Shown: in pieces, positions 23,105 to 31,262 of the stretch
How the letters are laid out: each line of letters starts with the position of its first letter
Numbering within the stretch: position 1 is the stretch's first letter
From: Arthrobacter sp. NicSoilC5
Lineage (GTDB): Bacteria; Actinomycetota; Actinomycetes; Actinomycetales; Micrococcaceae
NCBI RefSeq assembly: GCF_019977395.1
Contig: NZ_AP024660.1
Coordinates: 3,348,001 to 3,412,000, forward strand
Reading direction: 5' to 3'
DNA: 64,000 nt
Translations under genes and position numbers: made by a program
The notes under the pieces: model-generated
What the model saw: only the letters and a program-made list of their open reading frames with translations
The model's database searches: none
What the model was told of the DNA's origin: nothing

Positions 23105-25327
23105 ATGACGGCTTCAGACCAGCAGCACGCAGCACGGCCAACGAGGCCGGCAGACCCTCCTGCCGCTGCCCCGGGGCCGGTGGATCCGCACCTGCTGCAG
23201 CGGCTGGCCGACGCGCATGGCGTGGGCACGTCCTTCCAGGGCTGGGACGGGCTTCCGCATTCCGTTGCCGAAGCAACCCTGATCAAGGTGCTGGCAGCGC
23301 TCGGAGTCGAGGCGCACACCAACCAGCACATCGAGGCAGCCCTCGCGGAGGTGGAACTGGCGCCCTGGCGACGGATGCTGCCGGCCGCCGTCGTCATCAA
23401 ACAGGGTGAACCGGCGCAGGTGCCGGTCCATGTGCGGGACGGTGCCACCGCGAGCCTCACCATCGCCCTTGAAGGGGGAGCCGGATCCCGGGAGGCGGTC
23501 CAGCAGGACATCTGGATCCAGCCCCGGGAGGTGGACGGCGTCTCCACCGGACGTGCCACGTTCTCCCTTCCCGAGGACCTGCCGTTGGGCTGGCACACCC
23601 TGCATGCGGAGTCGGAAGGCGCCACGGCCAGCGCTGTCCTGGTGGTCACACCGGCCCGGCTGGCCACGGCAAAGCCGCTGGAGGAGCGCCGCGGCTGGGG
23701 GCTGGCCACGCAACTGTATTCGGTCCGGTCCAAGCGGTCATGGGGCATCGGCGACTTCGCGGACCTGGCGGACCTGGCGGCCATCAGCGGTGCACGCGGG
23801 GCCGACTATGTGCTGGTCAACCCGCTGCACGCGGCGGAGCCGGTCCCGCCCGTCCAGCCCTCGCCCTACTCGCCGTCCACCCGCCGGTTCTTCAACCCCC
23901 TGTACATCCGCATCGAGGCCATCCCCGAGCTGGCGTACCTCCGGCCCCGGAAACGGGCGGCGCTGGAAAAGCTGCACGAGGAAGTGGCCGGCCTGAACAG
24001 GGACGGTGTGCGGCTGGACCGGGACGCCGTCTACGCGGCCAAGCTGCAGGCACTGGAGATGCTCTACCACACGCGGCGTTCACCTTCCCGGCAAGCCGCC
24101 TTCGAGGAGTTCTGCCGCATCTCCGGCAGCGGCCTGGACGATTTTGCGCTCTGGTCCGCCATCCGCGAGGACCTGGCCCCCGGTGATCCGTTGTGGGTGG
24201 ATCCGGCGTGCGCCATCGGAACCCCGGAGGCGGAGGCGCTGCGGGAGAAGCTGGCGGACCGGATCGGGTTCCACCGCTGGCTGCAGTGGATCTGCGATGA
24301 GCAGCTGGAAAACGCCCAGCAGGCGGCCCTCCGCTCCGGGATGCGGTTGGGCGTGGTGCACGACCTCGCGGTCGGCGTAGACCACAACAGTGCCGACGCG
24401 TGGACCCTGGGCCGTGTGCTGGCGCCGGATACCAGCGTGGGCGCGCCGCCGGACATGTACAACCAGCAGGGCCAGGACTGGGGCCAGCCGCCATGGCATC
24501 CCGCCCGCCTGGCCGAAGCCGGCTACCAACCGTTCCGCAACATGCTGGCCAACGTGCTGCGACACGCCGGCGGCATCCGCGTGGACCACATCCTGGGCCT
24601 GTTCCGGCTGTGGTGGATCCCCATGGGAAATGCGCCCGGGGACGGTGCCTACGTCCGGTACGACCACGAGGCCCTGATCGGCATCCTGGCCCTTGAGGCG
24701 CACCGGGCCGGTGCCGTGGTGATCGGAGAGGACCTGGGTACCTTCGAGCCCTGGGTGCGTGACTACCTCGCGGCCCGCGGCATCCTGGGCACGTCAATCC
24801 TGTGGTTTGAGTACGACGGCGATTCGCCCCTTGCACCGGAAAAGTACCGTACACAGGCGCTCGCCAGCGTGAACACCCACGACCTTCCGCCCACGGCCGG
24901 GTACCTTGCCGGCGACCATGTGGGGCTGCGGAGCCGGCTGGGGCTGCTGGAGCGGTCTGAGGAGGAAGAACGAGCCGAGCACAACGCGTCGCTGGAGAAG
25001 ATGTTTGCCCTGCTGCGCGAACGCGGGTACCTCTCCGAGGGGGCAGCCGGCGGAGCCGGCGCGCAGTCGGCGGAGGAGCACACCATCGAGGCGCTGCACC
25101 TCCTGCTGGCCCAGGCACCGTCTGTACTGCTCGGTGTGGCACTGGTGGACGCGGTGGGGGAGCGGCGGGTGCAGAACCAGCCCGGAACAACGGAAGCCCT
25201 GTATCCAAACTGGCAGGTTCCGCTGGGCGGGCCGGACGGCAGGCCGGTTTACCTGGACGACCTCCCCGGCAATAGGCGCTTCAACGCACTGCTCGCTGCC
25301 GTGGAGGGATCCCTGCACGGGTCCTGA
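23105..25327 (+). CDS. malQ: 4-alpha-glucanotransferase
   Basis: 740 residues, GH77. The N-terminal actinobacterial extension (about 1-190) has a beta-rich domain. The TIM barrel follows: GWGLATQLYSVRSKRSWGIGDFADL, HDLAVGVDHNSADAW, then the catalytic Asp in GIRVDHILGLFRLWWIP (about 493), the Glu in IGEDLGTFEPW (about 541) and the Asp in NTHDLPP (about 591). It transfers maltodextrin segments between chains inside the cell, completing maltose/starch use. A convergent secreted amylase lies just downstream; the pair fits external starch cleavage and internal maltodextrin recycling. Confidence 0.95.
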   Translation: MTASDQQHAARPTRPADPPAAAPGPVDPHLLQRLADAHGVGTSFQGWDGLPHSVAEATLIKVLAALGVEAHTNQHIEAALAEVELAPWRRMLPAAVVIKQGEPAQVPVHVRDGATASLTIALEGGAGSREAVQQDIWIQPREVDGVSTGRATFSLPEDLPLGWHTLHAESEGATASAVLVVTPARLATAKPLEERRGWGLATQLYSVRSKRSWGIGDFADLADLAAISGARGADYVLVNPLHAAEPVPPVQPSPYSPSTRRFFNPLYIRIEAIPELAYLRPRKRAALEKLHEEVAGLNRDGVRLDRDAVYAAKLQALEMLYHTRRSPSRQAAFEEFCRISGSGLDDFALWSAIREDLAPGDPLWVDPACAIGTPEAEALREKLADRIGFHRWLQWICDEQLENAQQAALRSGMRLGVVHDLAVGVDHNSADAWTLGRVLAPDTSVGAPPDMYNQQGQDWGQPPWHPARLAEAGYQPFRNMLANVLRHAGGIRVDHILGLFRLWWIPMGNAPGDGAYVRYDHEALIGILALEAHRAGAVVIGEDLGTFEPWVRDYLAARGILGTSILWFEYDGDSPLAPEKYRTQALASVNTHDLPPTAGYLAGDHVGLRSRLGLLERSEEEERAEHNASLEKMFALLRERGYLSEGAAGGAGAQSAEEHTIEALHLLLAQAPSVLLGVALVDAVGERRVQNQPGTTEALYPNWQVPLGGPDGRPVYLDDLPGNRRFNALLAAVEGSLHGS

Positions 25328-25337
25328 CTGGCTGGTT

Positions 25338-25385
25338 AACCACCATGGCCCCGCCGCTTCCGTAAGCGGCGGGGCCATGGTGGTT
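25338..25385. terminator. Perfect 22-bp bidirectional terminator
   Basis: Arms 25338-25359 and 25364-25385 are exact reverse complements around a CCGT loop. The stem contains CCATGGCCCCGCCGC and has A-rich and T-rich ends (AACC/GGTT). It lies between the convergent malQ and amylase genes and should stop both. Confidence 0.88.
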
Positions 25386-25396
25386 GTTCCGCTGAA

Positions 25397-28300
25397 CTAG
25401 CCTGCGGTGATCACGTGGGTGAAGTGGTCGTAGCGGAAGGTGACCGGGCCGCCGTCGTGCTCAAACACGATGTTGGCTCCGGGTGTTGCCCCGCCGGCCC
25501 CGTAGCTGATGTCCCATGACTTGTTGAGGGCCGCCTTGAACTCGTAGCTCCCTGCCGCCAGGTCAGGCACGGTGAGCTTCCAGACGAGGTCTGCCGGGTC
25601 CAGGACCAGCTGGGCCTGCTGGCAGGCGGGCTCCCAGTCGGTGGCGCAGCCCAGCTCGCTGTCCATGCTTCCGGCCGCCGCCACGGCGGACGGCTGCTGC
25701 GACGCGTAGACGGCGCTGAGCAGGTGCGTGCTGTTGTCGTAGCGGAACGTGACCGGTCCGCCGGGGTGGTCCAGCACGATGTTCTGGCCATTCAGCTGGC
25801 CGTCGGAACCGTAGTTTTCGTCCCAGCCGCCGTTGAGCGCTGCCTTGTACTCGTACTTCCCGGCCGGCAGGTCGGCGGTCAGCCGCCAGATGCGGTCCGC
25901 CGGGTCCAGGACCATTTTGGCCTGCTGGCACGTGGGATCCCACTGCGCGGTGCAGCCCATGGCCTGGTTCAGTGATCCGGCCACCGTCACCGAGTCCGGC
26001 TGCGGCGCCTGGCCTATCGTGACGGTCCTGGTGCCGCTGGTGACGCTGAAGCCCGTGCCGGCCATGACGGCCCGGTACTGGACTTTCGTGCCGTCGGCCA
26101 GCGTGGAGACATCATCGGTTGCCGAGTACACGGGCGACGACGAATCCGTGCCCACCGCCGTCCAGTCTCCGCCGTTCACGCTGCGCTCAAAGGTCACTAC
26201 GTAGCTGGCCTTCTCCGGATCGGCGGTGGCGCTAAGTTCCACCTTTCCTTCCACGCTGCTGCCTTCGGCCGGCTTCTGCAGGGTCAGGACGGGCGCGGGG
26301 ACGCTGGCTTGGCGGCTCTGGCTGGTGGCGGTGTGGCCGCCGTTGTCCAGCACCGTGGCGCGGTACTCCAGGGGCGTCCCTGCGTCCAGGGCCGCGACGT
26401 CATGGAACACCTGGTAGGGGGCGGTGTCGTCCGTGCCGATCGGCTGCCACTGGCCGCCTGCCGTGCGGGCCTCGAAGGTGACCTCGTAGAACGAAGAACC
26501 GTCGACGTCGGCCGTCACGTTGATGCGCCCGTTGTCACTGGGGGCTGCGGCCGGCTGCTGGAGGGCGACGGCGGGTGCAGCCTTTGAGTGCGGGATCCGC
26601 CCCGAGGATTCGTAGACGACGGCGGAGAGCGGCGGCACAGTGACCGTCAGCTTGGCGTCCTCCGAGGTTTTGGCTTCGTCGGCCCCTTCGCCGTAGATGC
26701 GCGTGTAGCTGCGCTTGGCAATGTAGGTGGGGACTTCGGCCGTCTGTGGCTGGGCGCTGTTGTTCAGGGCCACCACGTATTCGCGCTGGTCCTGGGCGTC
26801 CGTGCGGGAGAAGGCGTAGATGCCGGGGCCGTCCGAGGCGTAGCGGTGCTGGTGGGCGCCGTTCCGCAGCGCCGGGTGCTCTTTGGTCAGGGCAGCCAGC
26901 TCCTTGATCTTGGCGTACAGGGGGTGGCCCGGGTTGAAGTTGTCCGTGGCGTGCGTGGCATCGGTGCCCAGCAGGTCATCGTCAAGGTACTCCGGCACCT
27001 TGCTGGCGAAGAGCGTCTGGCGGGCGTCCTGGTCGCCGCCGGGGCCGGTGAAGCCCTGCTCGTCGCCGTAGTAGACCACCGGGTTGCCGCGGGAGAAGTA
27101 CATCAGCTCGTGGGCCAGCTCGCCCCGGGCCACCTTCTCGGCGTCGCCGGCAGCCGGGTTGTCCTGGGCAATGAAGCTGCCGATGCGGCCCATGTCGTGG
27201 TTGCCCAGGAAGGTGGGGAGCTCGTAGACGTTGGAGTCGGCGTCGGTGTACCAGTCGTCGCCGGCGAAGAAGGTTTGCAGCGCCTTGGCGTCCTGGCTCC
27301 TGGACGCGAAGTTGCGGGCCGCATCCTGGAAGGGGAAGTCCAGGACTGCCTGCATCTTGTTGCGGGTGGTGAACTGGGACGTGAAGCTCTTGGTGGTGTC
27401 GAAGACCTCGCCGAACATGAAGAACTCGTCCTTGCCGTGCTCTTTGGCGTAGCTGAGCACGTTGGGGCCGAATTCCTGCCAGAATTCGTTGTTGACATGC
27501 TTCATGGTGTCGATCCGGAAGCCGTCCACGCCGAAGTCGCCGATCCAGGACTTGTAGATGTCCTCCATGCCGTGCACTACTTTGGGGTTTTCGGTGAACA
27601 GGTCATCGAGGCCGAAGAAGTCCCCGTACATGGAGTCCTCGCCGGTAAAGGTGGTGTCGCCCCGGTTGTGGTACAGGGTGGAGTCGTTCAGCCAGGCCGG
27701 CACTTTGAGGTTTTCTTCGCCGGGTGCCAGGACGGGCTTGTAAGGGAATGAGGTGTTCGCGTCCAACTGGGGGAAGGTCCCGGTGCCGGCGTAGTCGCGG
27801 TCATCGAAGGGTTCGCCGGAGGCCGTCTTGTATGGGGCGGCGTCCTTGGACACGTAGCCCTTGCGGTCGCCCTCCTGGTAGCCGATGACGTCAGCGGTGT
27901 GGTTGGTGATGATGTCGAAGTAGACCTTCATGCCGCGTGCGTGGGCCTCGTCGATCAGGGCCTTGAGTTCGTCATTGGTTCCCAGGTGCGGATCGATTTG
28001 GGTGAAGTCGGTGACCCAGTAGCCGTGGTAGCCGGCTGACTTGTCCTCCGGTTGGACTGCCTTGTTCTTGAAGCTGGGGGTCAGCCAGATCGACGTGGTG
28101 CCCAGGCCCTGGATGTAGTCGATCTTGTTCCGGAGGCCTGCCAGATCGCCGCCGTTGTAGAAGCCTTTTTTCGTGGGGTCGAAGCCGGAGACCATGGGAT
28201 CGGGGCCAAGGCCGCCCTGGTCGTTGGCGGTACTGCCGTTGCTGAACCGGTCCGCCATGACGAAGTAGAAGTTTTCATCCGTCACGGGACCACGCAGCGA

Positions 28301-28558
28301 ATGCAGGGCGGGCGCGGCTCCCTGGTTCCTGCTGGCGGGGCCGTTGGAACCGGGACCGTTGGAGCCGGGACCGTTGGGGGCGGCCTGGGCCGGGAGGATT
28401 GCTGCGGAGACGGCCACGGCGGCCGCCAGGAGGCCGGCGGCGGACCGGACAGCAAAGCGTTTCCGGGGTGGCTGGGTGGCTGGGGGATGCGGTGTCCCCG
28501 CCGGACCTGCCGGCAGGTGGGCGCGTGGGGGCGCGCCGGGAGGGGTGCGGAATAACAA
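25397..28558 (-). CDS. Secreted modular GH13 alpha-amylase
   Basis: About 1053 residues if translation begins at the TTG at 28558, which has AGGAAGG eight bases upstream; no ATG precedes the catalytic domain, so the start is a judgement. A twin-basic, hydrophobic signal peptide (RKRFAVRSAAGLLAAAVAVSA...QAA) ends near residue 60. The GH13 barrel has ITNH, the nucleophile in DGFRIDTMKH (about Asp349), the acid in GEVFD (about Glu383) and GNHDMG (about Asp454). Two Ig-like domains follow, then two tandem modules, each with MGC/LGC..W.P.CQQA and AGKYEYKAALN or AGSYEFKAALN, that look like X25/starch-binding domains. It should hydrolyse starch-type glucans outside the cell. A LacI-type operator lies upstream. 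Confidence 0.88.
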   Translation of the reverse strand: MLFRTPPGAPPRAHLPAGPAGTPHPPATQPPRKRFAVRSAAGLLAAAVAVSAAILPAQAAPNGPGSNGPGSNGPASRNQGAAPALHSLRGPVTDENFYFVMADRFSNGSTANDQGGLGPDPMVSGFDPTKKGFYNGGDLAGLRNKIDYIQGLGTTSIWLTPSFKNKAVQPEDKSAGYHGYWVTDFTQIDPHLGTNDELKALIDEAHARGMKVYFDIITNHTADVIGYQEGDRKGYVSKDAAPYKTASGEPFDDRDYAGTGTFPQLDANTSFPYKPVLAPGEENLKVPAWLNDSTLYHNRGDTTFTGEDSMYGDFFGLDDLFTENPKVVHGMEDIYKSWIGDFGVDGFRIDTMKHVNNEFWQEFGPNVLSYAKEHGKDEFFMFGEVFDTTKSFTSQFTTRNKMQAVLDFPFQDAARNFASRSQDAKALQTFFAGDDWYTDADSNVYELPTFLGNHDMGRIGSFIAQDNPAAGDAEKVARGELAHELMYFSRGNPVVYYGDEQGFTGPGGDQDARQTLFASKVPEYLDDDLLGTDATHATDNFNPGHPLYAKIKELAALTKEHPALRNGAHQHRYASDGPGIYAFSRTDAQDQREYVVALNNSAQPQTAEVPTYIAKRSYTRIYGEGADEAKTSEDAKLTVTVPPLSAVVYESSGRIPHSKAAPAVALQQPAAAPSDNGRINVTADVDGSSFYEVTFEARTAGGQWQPIGTDDTAPYQVFHDVAALDAGTPLEYRATVLDNGGHTATSQSRQASVPAPVLTLQKPAEGSSVEGKVELSATADPEKASYVVTFERSVNGGDWTAVGTDSSSPVYSATDDVSTLADGTKVQYRAVMAGTGFSVTSGTRTVTIGQAPQPDSVTVAGSLNQAMGCTAQWDPTCQQAKMVLDPADRIWRLTADLPAGKYEYKAALNGGWDENYGSDGQLNGQNIVLDHPGGPVTFRYDNSTHLLSAVYASQQPSAVAAAGSMDSELGCATDWEPACQQAQLVLDPADLVWKLTVPDLAAGSYEFKAALNKSWDISYGAGGATPGANIVFEHDGGPVTFRYDHFTHVITAG

Positions 28559-28668
28559 GGGTGAGACCTTCCTGGGAAGCAGCGCTGCTGTACAGGCTTG
28601 CCGTTGACATGGGGATGCGGCAGGAGGGTTCGAAGGACAGCATGCTGTCTTGTGAACCAAGTCACAAC

Positions 28669-28682
28669 TGTAAGCGCTTGCA
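28669..28682. promoter_or_regulatory. LacI-family operator upstream of amylase
   Basis: TGTAAGCGCTTGCA is a near-perfect 14-bp palindrome (central AAGCGCTT perfect) of the form bound by MalR/CcpA-like LacI regulators. It lies about 110 bases upstream of the assigned amylase start. The regulator gene is not in the window. Carbohydrate control of the amylase is the natural reading. Confidence 0.65.
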
Positions 28683-28745
28683 CTGAATTACTCCAGTGTT
28701 TAGGGAGCGCGCTGGCGCGGTAACTTTCCGCCCGGACCTGCAGTG

Positions 28746-29807
28746 CTAGCCGGCGGCTACCAGCGCGGTGGGCGAGGCTGCATGCAGGGTGTGCAGCACC
28801 CGTCCGGGAAGGCCGGTGATGGGATCCAGTTCAAAGGTCGCGATGTTGTGTGATCGTTCGTGCGCCACATGGAGCCAGTTTCCGCGGACCACGTGGTGGC
28901 GCGGCCAGTTCCCGCCGCTGTCAAAGTCCTTGACGGGGACCAGTTCGGTGCCATCCCCGGCAACCTCCAGGACGCTGATGAGGTTGGAGCCGCGGACGCC
29001 GGCATAGGCGAAGTTCCCCCGCGGGCCCAGGCAGATCTCGGCGGCGGAGTCGCCTTGCTGGCTTCCTCCCGCTGTTGCAGGTCCCCGGAATACCAGCTCG
29101 TAGGTGCCGGCCTCGGGACGGACCACGAAGACTTCCACGGAGTACTCCGACACGATGAAGACGTTCCCGTTCGGGTGCTCCACCAGGTGCCGCGGGCCGC
29201 AGCCGAAGGGGAGGACCACCTCGTGGTCCGCCACCAGCCCGGCGCCCGGCTGGTAGGTCCAGATGCGGAGGGTGTCATGGCCCAGGTCTGTGGTCATCAC
29301 GCGGCCGTCCTGGAGCATCAGGCTGGCGTGGGCGCGGCTTTGCCGCGGGCTGCCGGGAGAAAGGGCCGCGTGGGGATCAACCGACGGTGCGGCGGGGAAC
29401 CGCCCGGCCATGCCGCCGTCGGAATCCAGCTCGTAGAGGAGGACCTGCCCGTCGCCCCAGCACGCGGCCGTGACAAAGCGGCCGTGCGGGTCAACGGCAA
29501 CATGGCAGGTGGCCTCACCGGCCGGCTGCGGTTCCCCGTAGGGTTCCAGGGCGGCCTCGCCGTGCCGGCGGTAGGCCCGGACCTTCCTGCGCTGCTCAGC
29601 CGCCGCGTACACCACAGGAAGGGTCGGGTGTACAGCAACGAACGACGGCGATTGAGCCTCGACAGCCGTTCCCAACCATTCCAGGCTGCCGTCCTGGTGC
29701 GCGCGGACAGCGCCGATGCCGTCCGCACGGCCGCCGCCGTCGGGGGTATACGTGCCGATCCACAGGATGTTGCTGGCCCGATTGTTGGTGGCTGCGCCGT
29801 TGGTCAT
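28746..29807 (-). CDS. Lactonase family protein (6-phosphogluconolactonase-type beta-propeller)
   Basis: 353 residues. Beta-propeller repeats are visible: WIGTYTPDGGG at the start, PSFVAVHPTLPVVYAAAE, CHVAVDPHGRFVTAACWG, GCGPRHLVEHPNGNVFIVSEYSVEV and a C-terminal NWPRHHVVRGNWLHVAHERSHNIATFELDP. These are signatures of the YbhE/Pgl-type lactonase family, which hydrolyses 6-phosphogluconolactone or related lactones. No signal peptide is visible, so it is cytoplasmic. It follows the amylase on the same strand but with its own gap, and starts 171 bases from the methyltransferase on the other strand. Confidence 0.87.
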   Translation of the reverse strand: MTNGAATNNRASNILWIGTYTPDGGGRADGIGAVRAHQDGSLEWLGTAVEAQSPSFVAVHPTLPVVYAAAEQRRKVRAYRRHGEAALEPYGEPQPAGEATCHVAVDPHGRFVTAACWGDGQVLLYELDSDGGMAGRFPAAPSVDPHAALSPGSPRQSRAHASLMLQDGRVMTTDLGHDTLRIWTYQPGAGLVADHEVVLPFGCGPRHLVEHPNGNVFIVSEYSVEVFVVRPEAGTYELVFRGPATAGGSQQGDSAAEICLGPRGNFAYAGVRGSNLISVLEVAGDGTELVPVKDFDSGGNWPRHHVVRGNWLHVAHERSHNIATFELDPITGLPGRVLHTLHAASPTALVAAG

Positions 29808-29978
29808 GGTCCAATCCTGCCAAGCTTTCGCCCCTATTCCCGTACCCCGGGCCGCCGATTAGCATGGGATTTCCGGCAGTGGCAGAAGGGAGGCGGGCGC
29901 GGTTATGGCTGCAGCTACGTCGATTTTCCCCACCCGGGGCCCTTCGGAGACCTGGGCCTAGCCCGCGTGGAGGTGTCC

Positions 29979-30875
29979 GTGGGCTGGCGGGAGGGCGGCG
30001 TTCAGCCTCCTCGTGGGTTGCCGGCTGCTCACGGCCAATCCCCGCAGCTGGGCTACGACCAGATCGTCTCCCAGTTGCGTTCCGCAGGCTGTGTTTTCGC
30101 CGAAGATGAGGCCCGGCTCCTCCTCGCTGAGGGCGCCGGCCCCGCGGAACTGTCACGCAATATCCAGCAGCGGGTGGAAGGCGTCCCCCTCGAGCACATC
30201 CTGGGCTGGGCTGAATTTGCCGGCGGCCGCGTGGTGGTTGAGCCCGGCGTTTTCGTGCCGCGGCGACGCACGGAACTCCTGGTCAACGCGGCCCTGGACC
30301 TGCTGGCGGAGGACGCCCTGGCCCTCCCGGCGGATGCCGCACTGCCGGCACCCCCGGTGGTGGTGGATCTCTGCTGCGGATCCGGGGCCGTGGGAACCGC
30401 CATCCTTCGCCATGCCCCGCAGGTGGAGCTGCATGCAGCGGATATCGAGCCTGCTGCCGTAAGGTGTGCCCGGCGGAACCTGGAACCCCTGGGCGGCCAT
30501 GTCCATGCGGGTGACCTGTTCGCAGCCCTCCCCGCCGCGCTGCCCGGCCGGGTCCGGGTGCTCGCGGTCAACGCTCCGTACGTCCCTACGCGTGCAATTC
30601 GCACCATGCCGCCGGAAGCCCGCCTGTACGAACCCGCTGCCTCGCTCGACGGAGGCCCGGATGGCCTGGACTTCCACCGACGGGTCGCCGCCGAAGGCGT
30701 TCACTGGCTGGCTCCCCACGGTCATCTGCTGATCGAGACCAGTGAGCAGCAGGCAGCCGGGACCTCCGGCATCTTGGCCGCAGCCGGGTTCGCGGTTCGT
30801 ACTGTGCGGTCGGAAGAACTGGACGGGACGGTGGTCGTCGGACGCCTGCCGGCCCAAGGTGTGGGCGCGGCGTAA
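29979..30875 (+). CDS. HemK/PrmC-like protein N5-glutamine methyltransferase
   Basis: About 298 residues from a GTG at 29979 with GGAG six bases upstream; earlier GTGs at 29967 and 29973 are possible. After a helical N-terminal substrate domain comes VVDLCCGSGAVGTAI (S-adenosylmethionine site, about residue 128), and the active-site motif NAPYVPT instead of the canonical NPPY. The whole reads like the putative protein-(glutamine-N5) methyltransferase group of Actinobacteria, related to PrmC, which modifies the GGQ of release factors. The NAPY variant occurs in that paralogous group, so it is probably not the housekeeping PrmC; its target is unknown. It stands alone. Confidence 0.82.
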   Translation: MGWREGGVQPPRGLPAAHGQSPQLGYDQIVSQLRSAGCVFAEDEARLLLAEGAGPAELSRNIQQRVEGVPLEHILGWAEFAGGRVVVEPGVFVPRRRTELLVNAALDLLAEDALALPADAALPAPPVVVDLCCGSGAVGTAILRHAPQVELHAADIEPAAVRCARRNLEPLGGHVHAGDLFAALPAALPGRVRVLAVNAPYVPTRAIRTMPPEARLYEPAASLDGGPDGLDFHRRVAAEGVHWLAPHGHLLIETSEQQAAGTSGILAAAGFAVRTVRSEELDGTVVVGRLPAQGVGAA

Positions 30876-31063
30876 GGCAGTGGCTTTCCGTGTGCCGCGC
30901 CCACCTATCGCTGCCGTTTGTGAAACCTGCTAGCGGCCGTTCCTGCTACCCCTCCAGCTGCCGTTCCTGAAAGTGCGCGTGTTAGCAGATCTTGCCAGGC
31001 CTCAAAGTGCGCACCGAATGGCCGAAGCAATGCCTCAAGCAACGTCTTTCCAGCCAGCCTTCA
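30876..31063. other. Intergenic region with short direct repeats
   Basis: This 188-base gap lies between the methyltransferase gene and the 3' end of the broken HNH gene. It contains three related copies of GCNGCCGTTYSTG at roughly 24-base spacing (near 30909, 30933 and 30956) and two AAAGTGCGC words. No gene or clear terminator was recognised. Confidence 0.4.
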
Positions 31064-31237
31064 TTATTGCCGAGGGTGGGGTGGCGGGGGTGGTTTGAAG
31101 TAGTGGTTTTGTTGGGGTGTTTGGGTGGGGTCGATGTGGGGTGGGGGGATGAAGGCTGGAGTGCCGGGGGTGGTGGTGATGGTCCATTGTTCTTTGTGGA
31201 CGAGGTGGTGGTGGTGGCTGCAGAGCAGGACGCCGTT
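31064..31237 (-). pseudogene. 3' remnant of DUF222/HNH endonuclease gene
   Basis: Read on the minus strand from 31237 this stretch encodes the end of an HNH protein: NGVLLCSHHHHLVHKEQWT, then a Pro-rich tail to a TAA at 31064-31066. NGVLLCSHHH is the conserved second half of the HNH zinc/metal motif. It continues in frame from the large 5' part at 34976-36479; the 3.7-kb element separates the two. On its own it is not a gene. Confidence 0.88.
31231..31237. repeat. Left attachment core (CGCCGTT)
   Basis: CGCCGTT here and at 34976-34982 are the direct repeats bounding the element. The bases on both sides differ between the two copies, so seven bases is the full identity. The serine integrase start lies 26 bases to the right. 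Confidence 0.82.
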
Positions 31238-31262
31238 ACTGACGCTTTGTTAGTCCGACCCC

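Noticed and set aside
23892..25208. 438-codon minus-strand frame opposite malQ
   Set aside because: It is Pro/Arg/Gly-rich shadow coding. The plus strand contains all MalQ catalytic motifs.
26588..27751. Plus-strand frame of 387 codons opposite the amylase
   Set aside because: It is Val/Gly/Ala repetitive and is the antisense of the well-conserved GH13 barrel.
29596..30156. Minus-strand frame of about 187 codons overlapping the lactonase and methyltransferase genes
   Set aside because: It is Arg/Pro-rich shadow coding opposite two better-supported genes and has no family-like segment.
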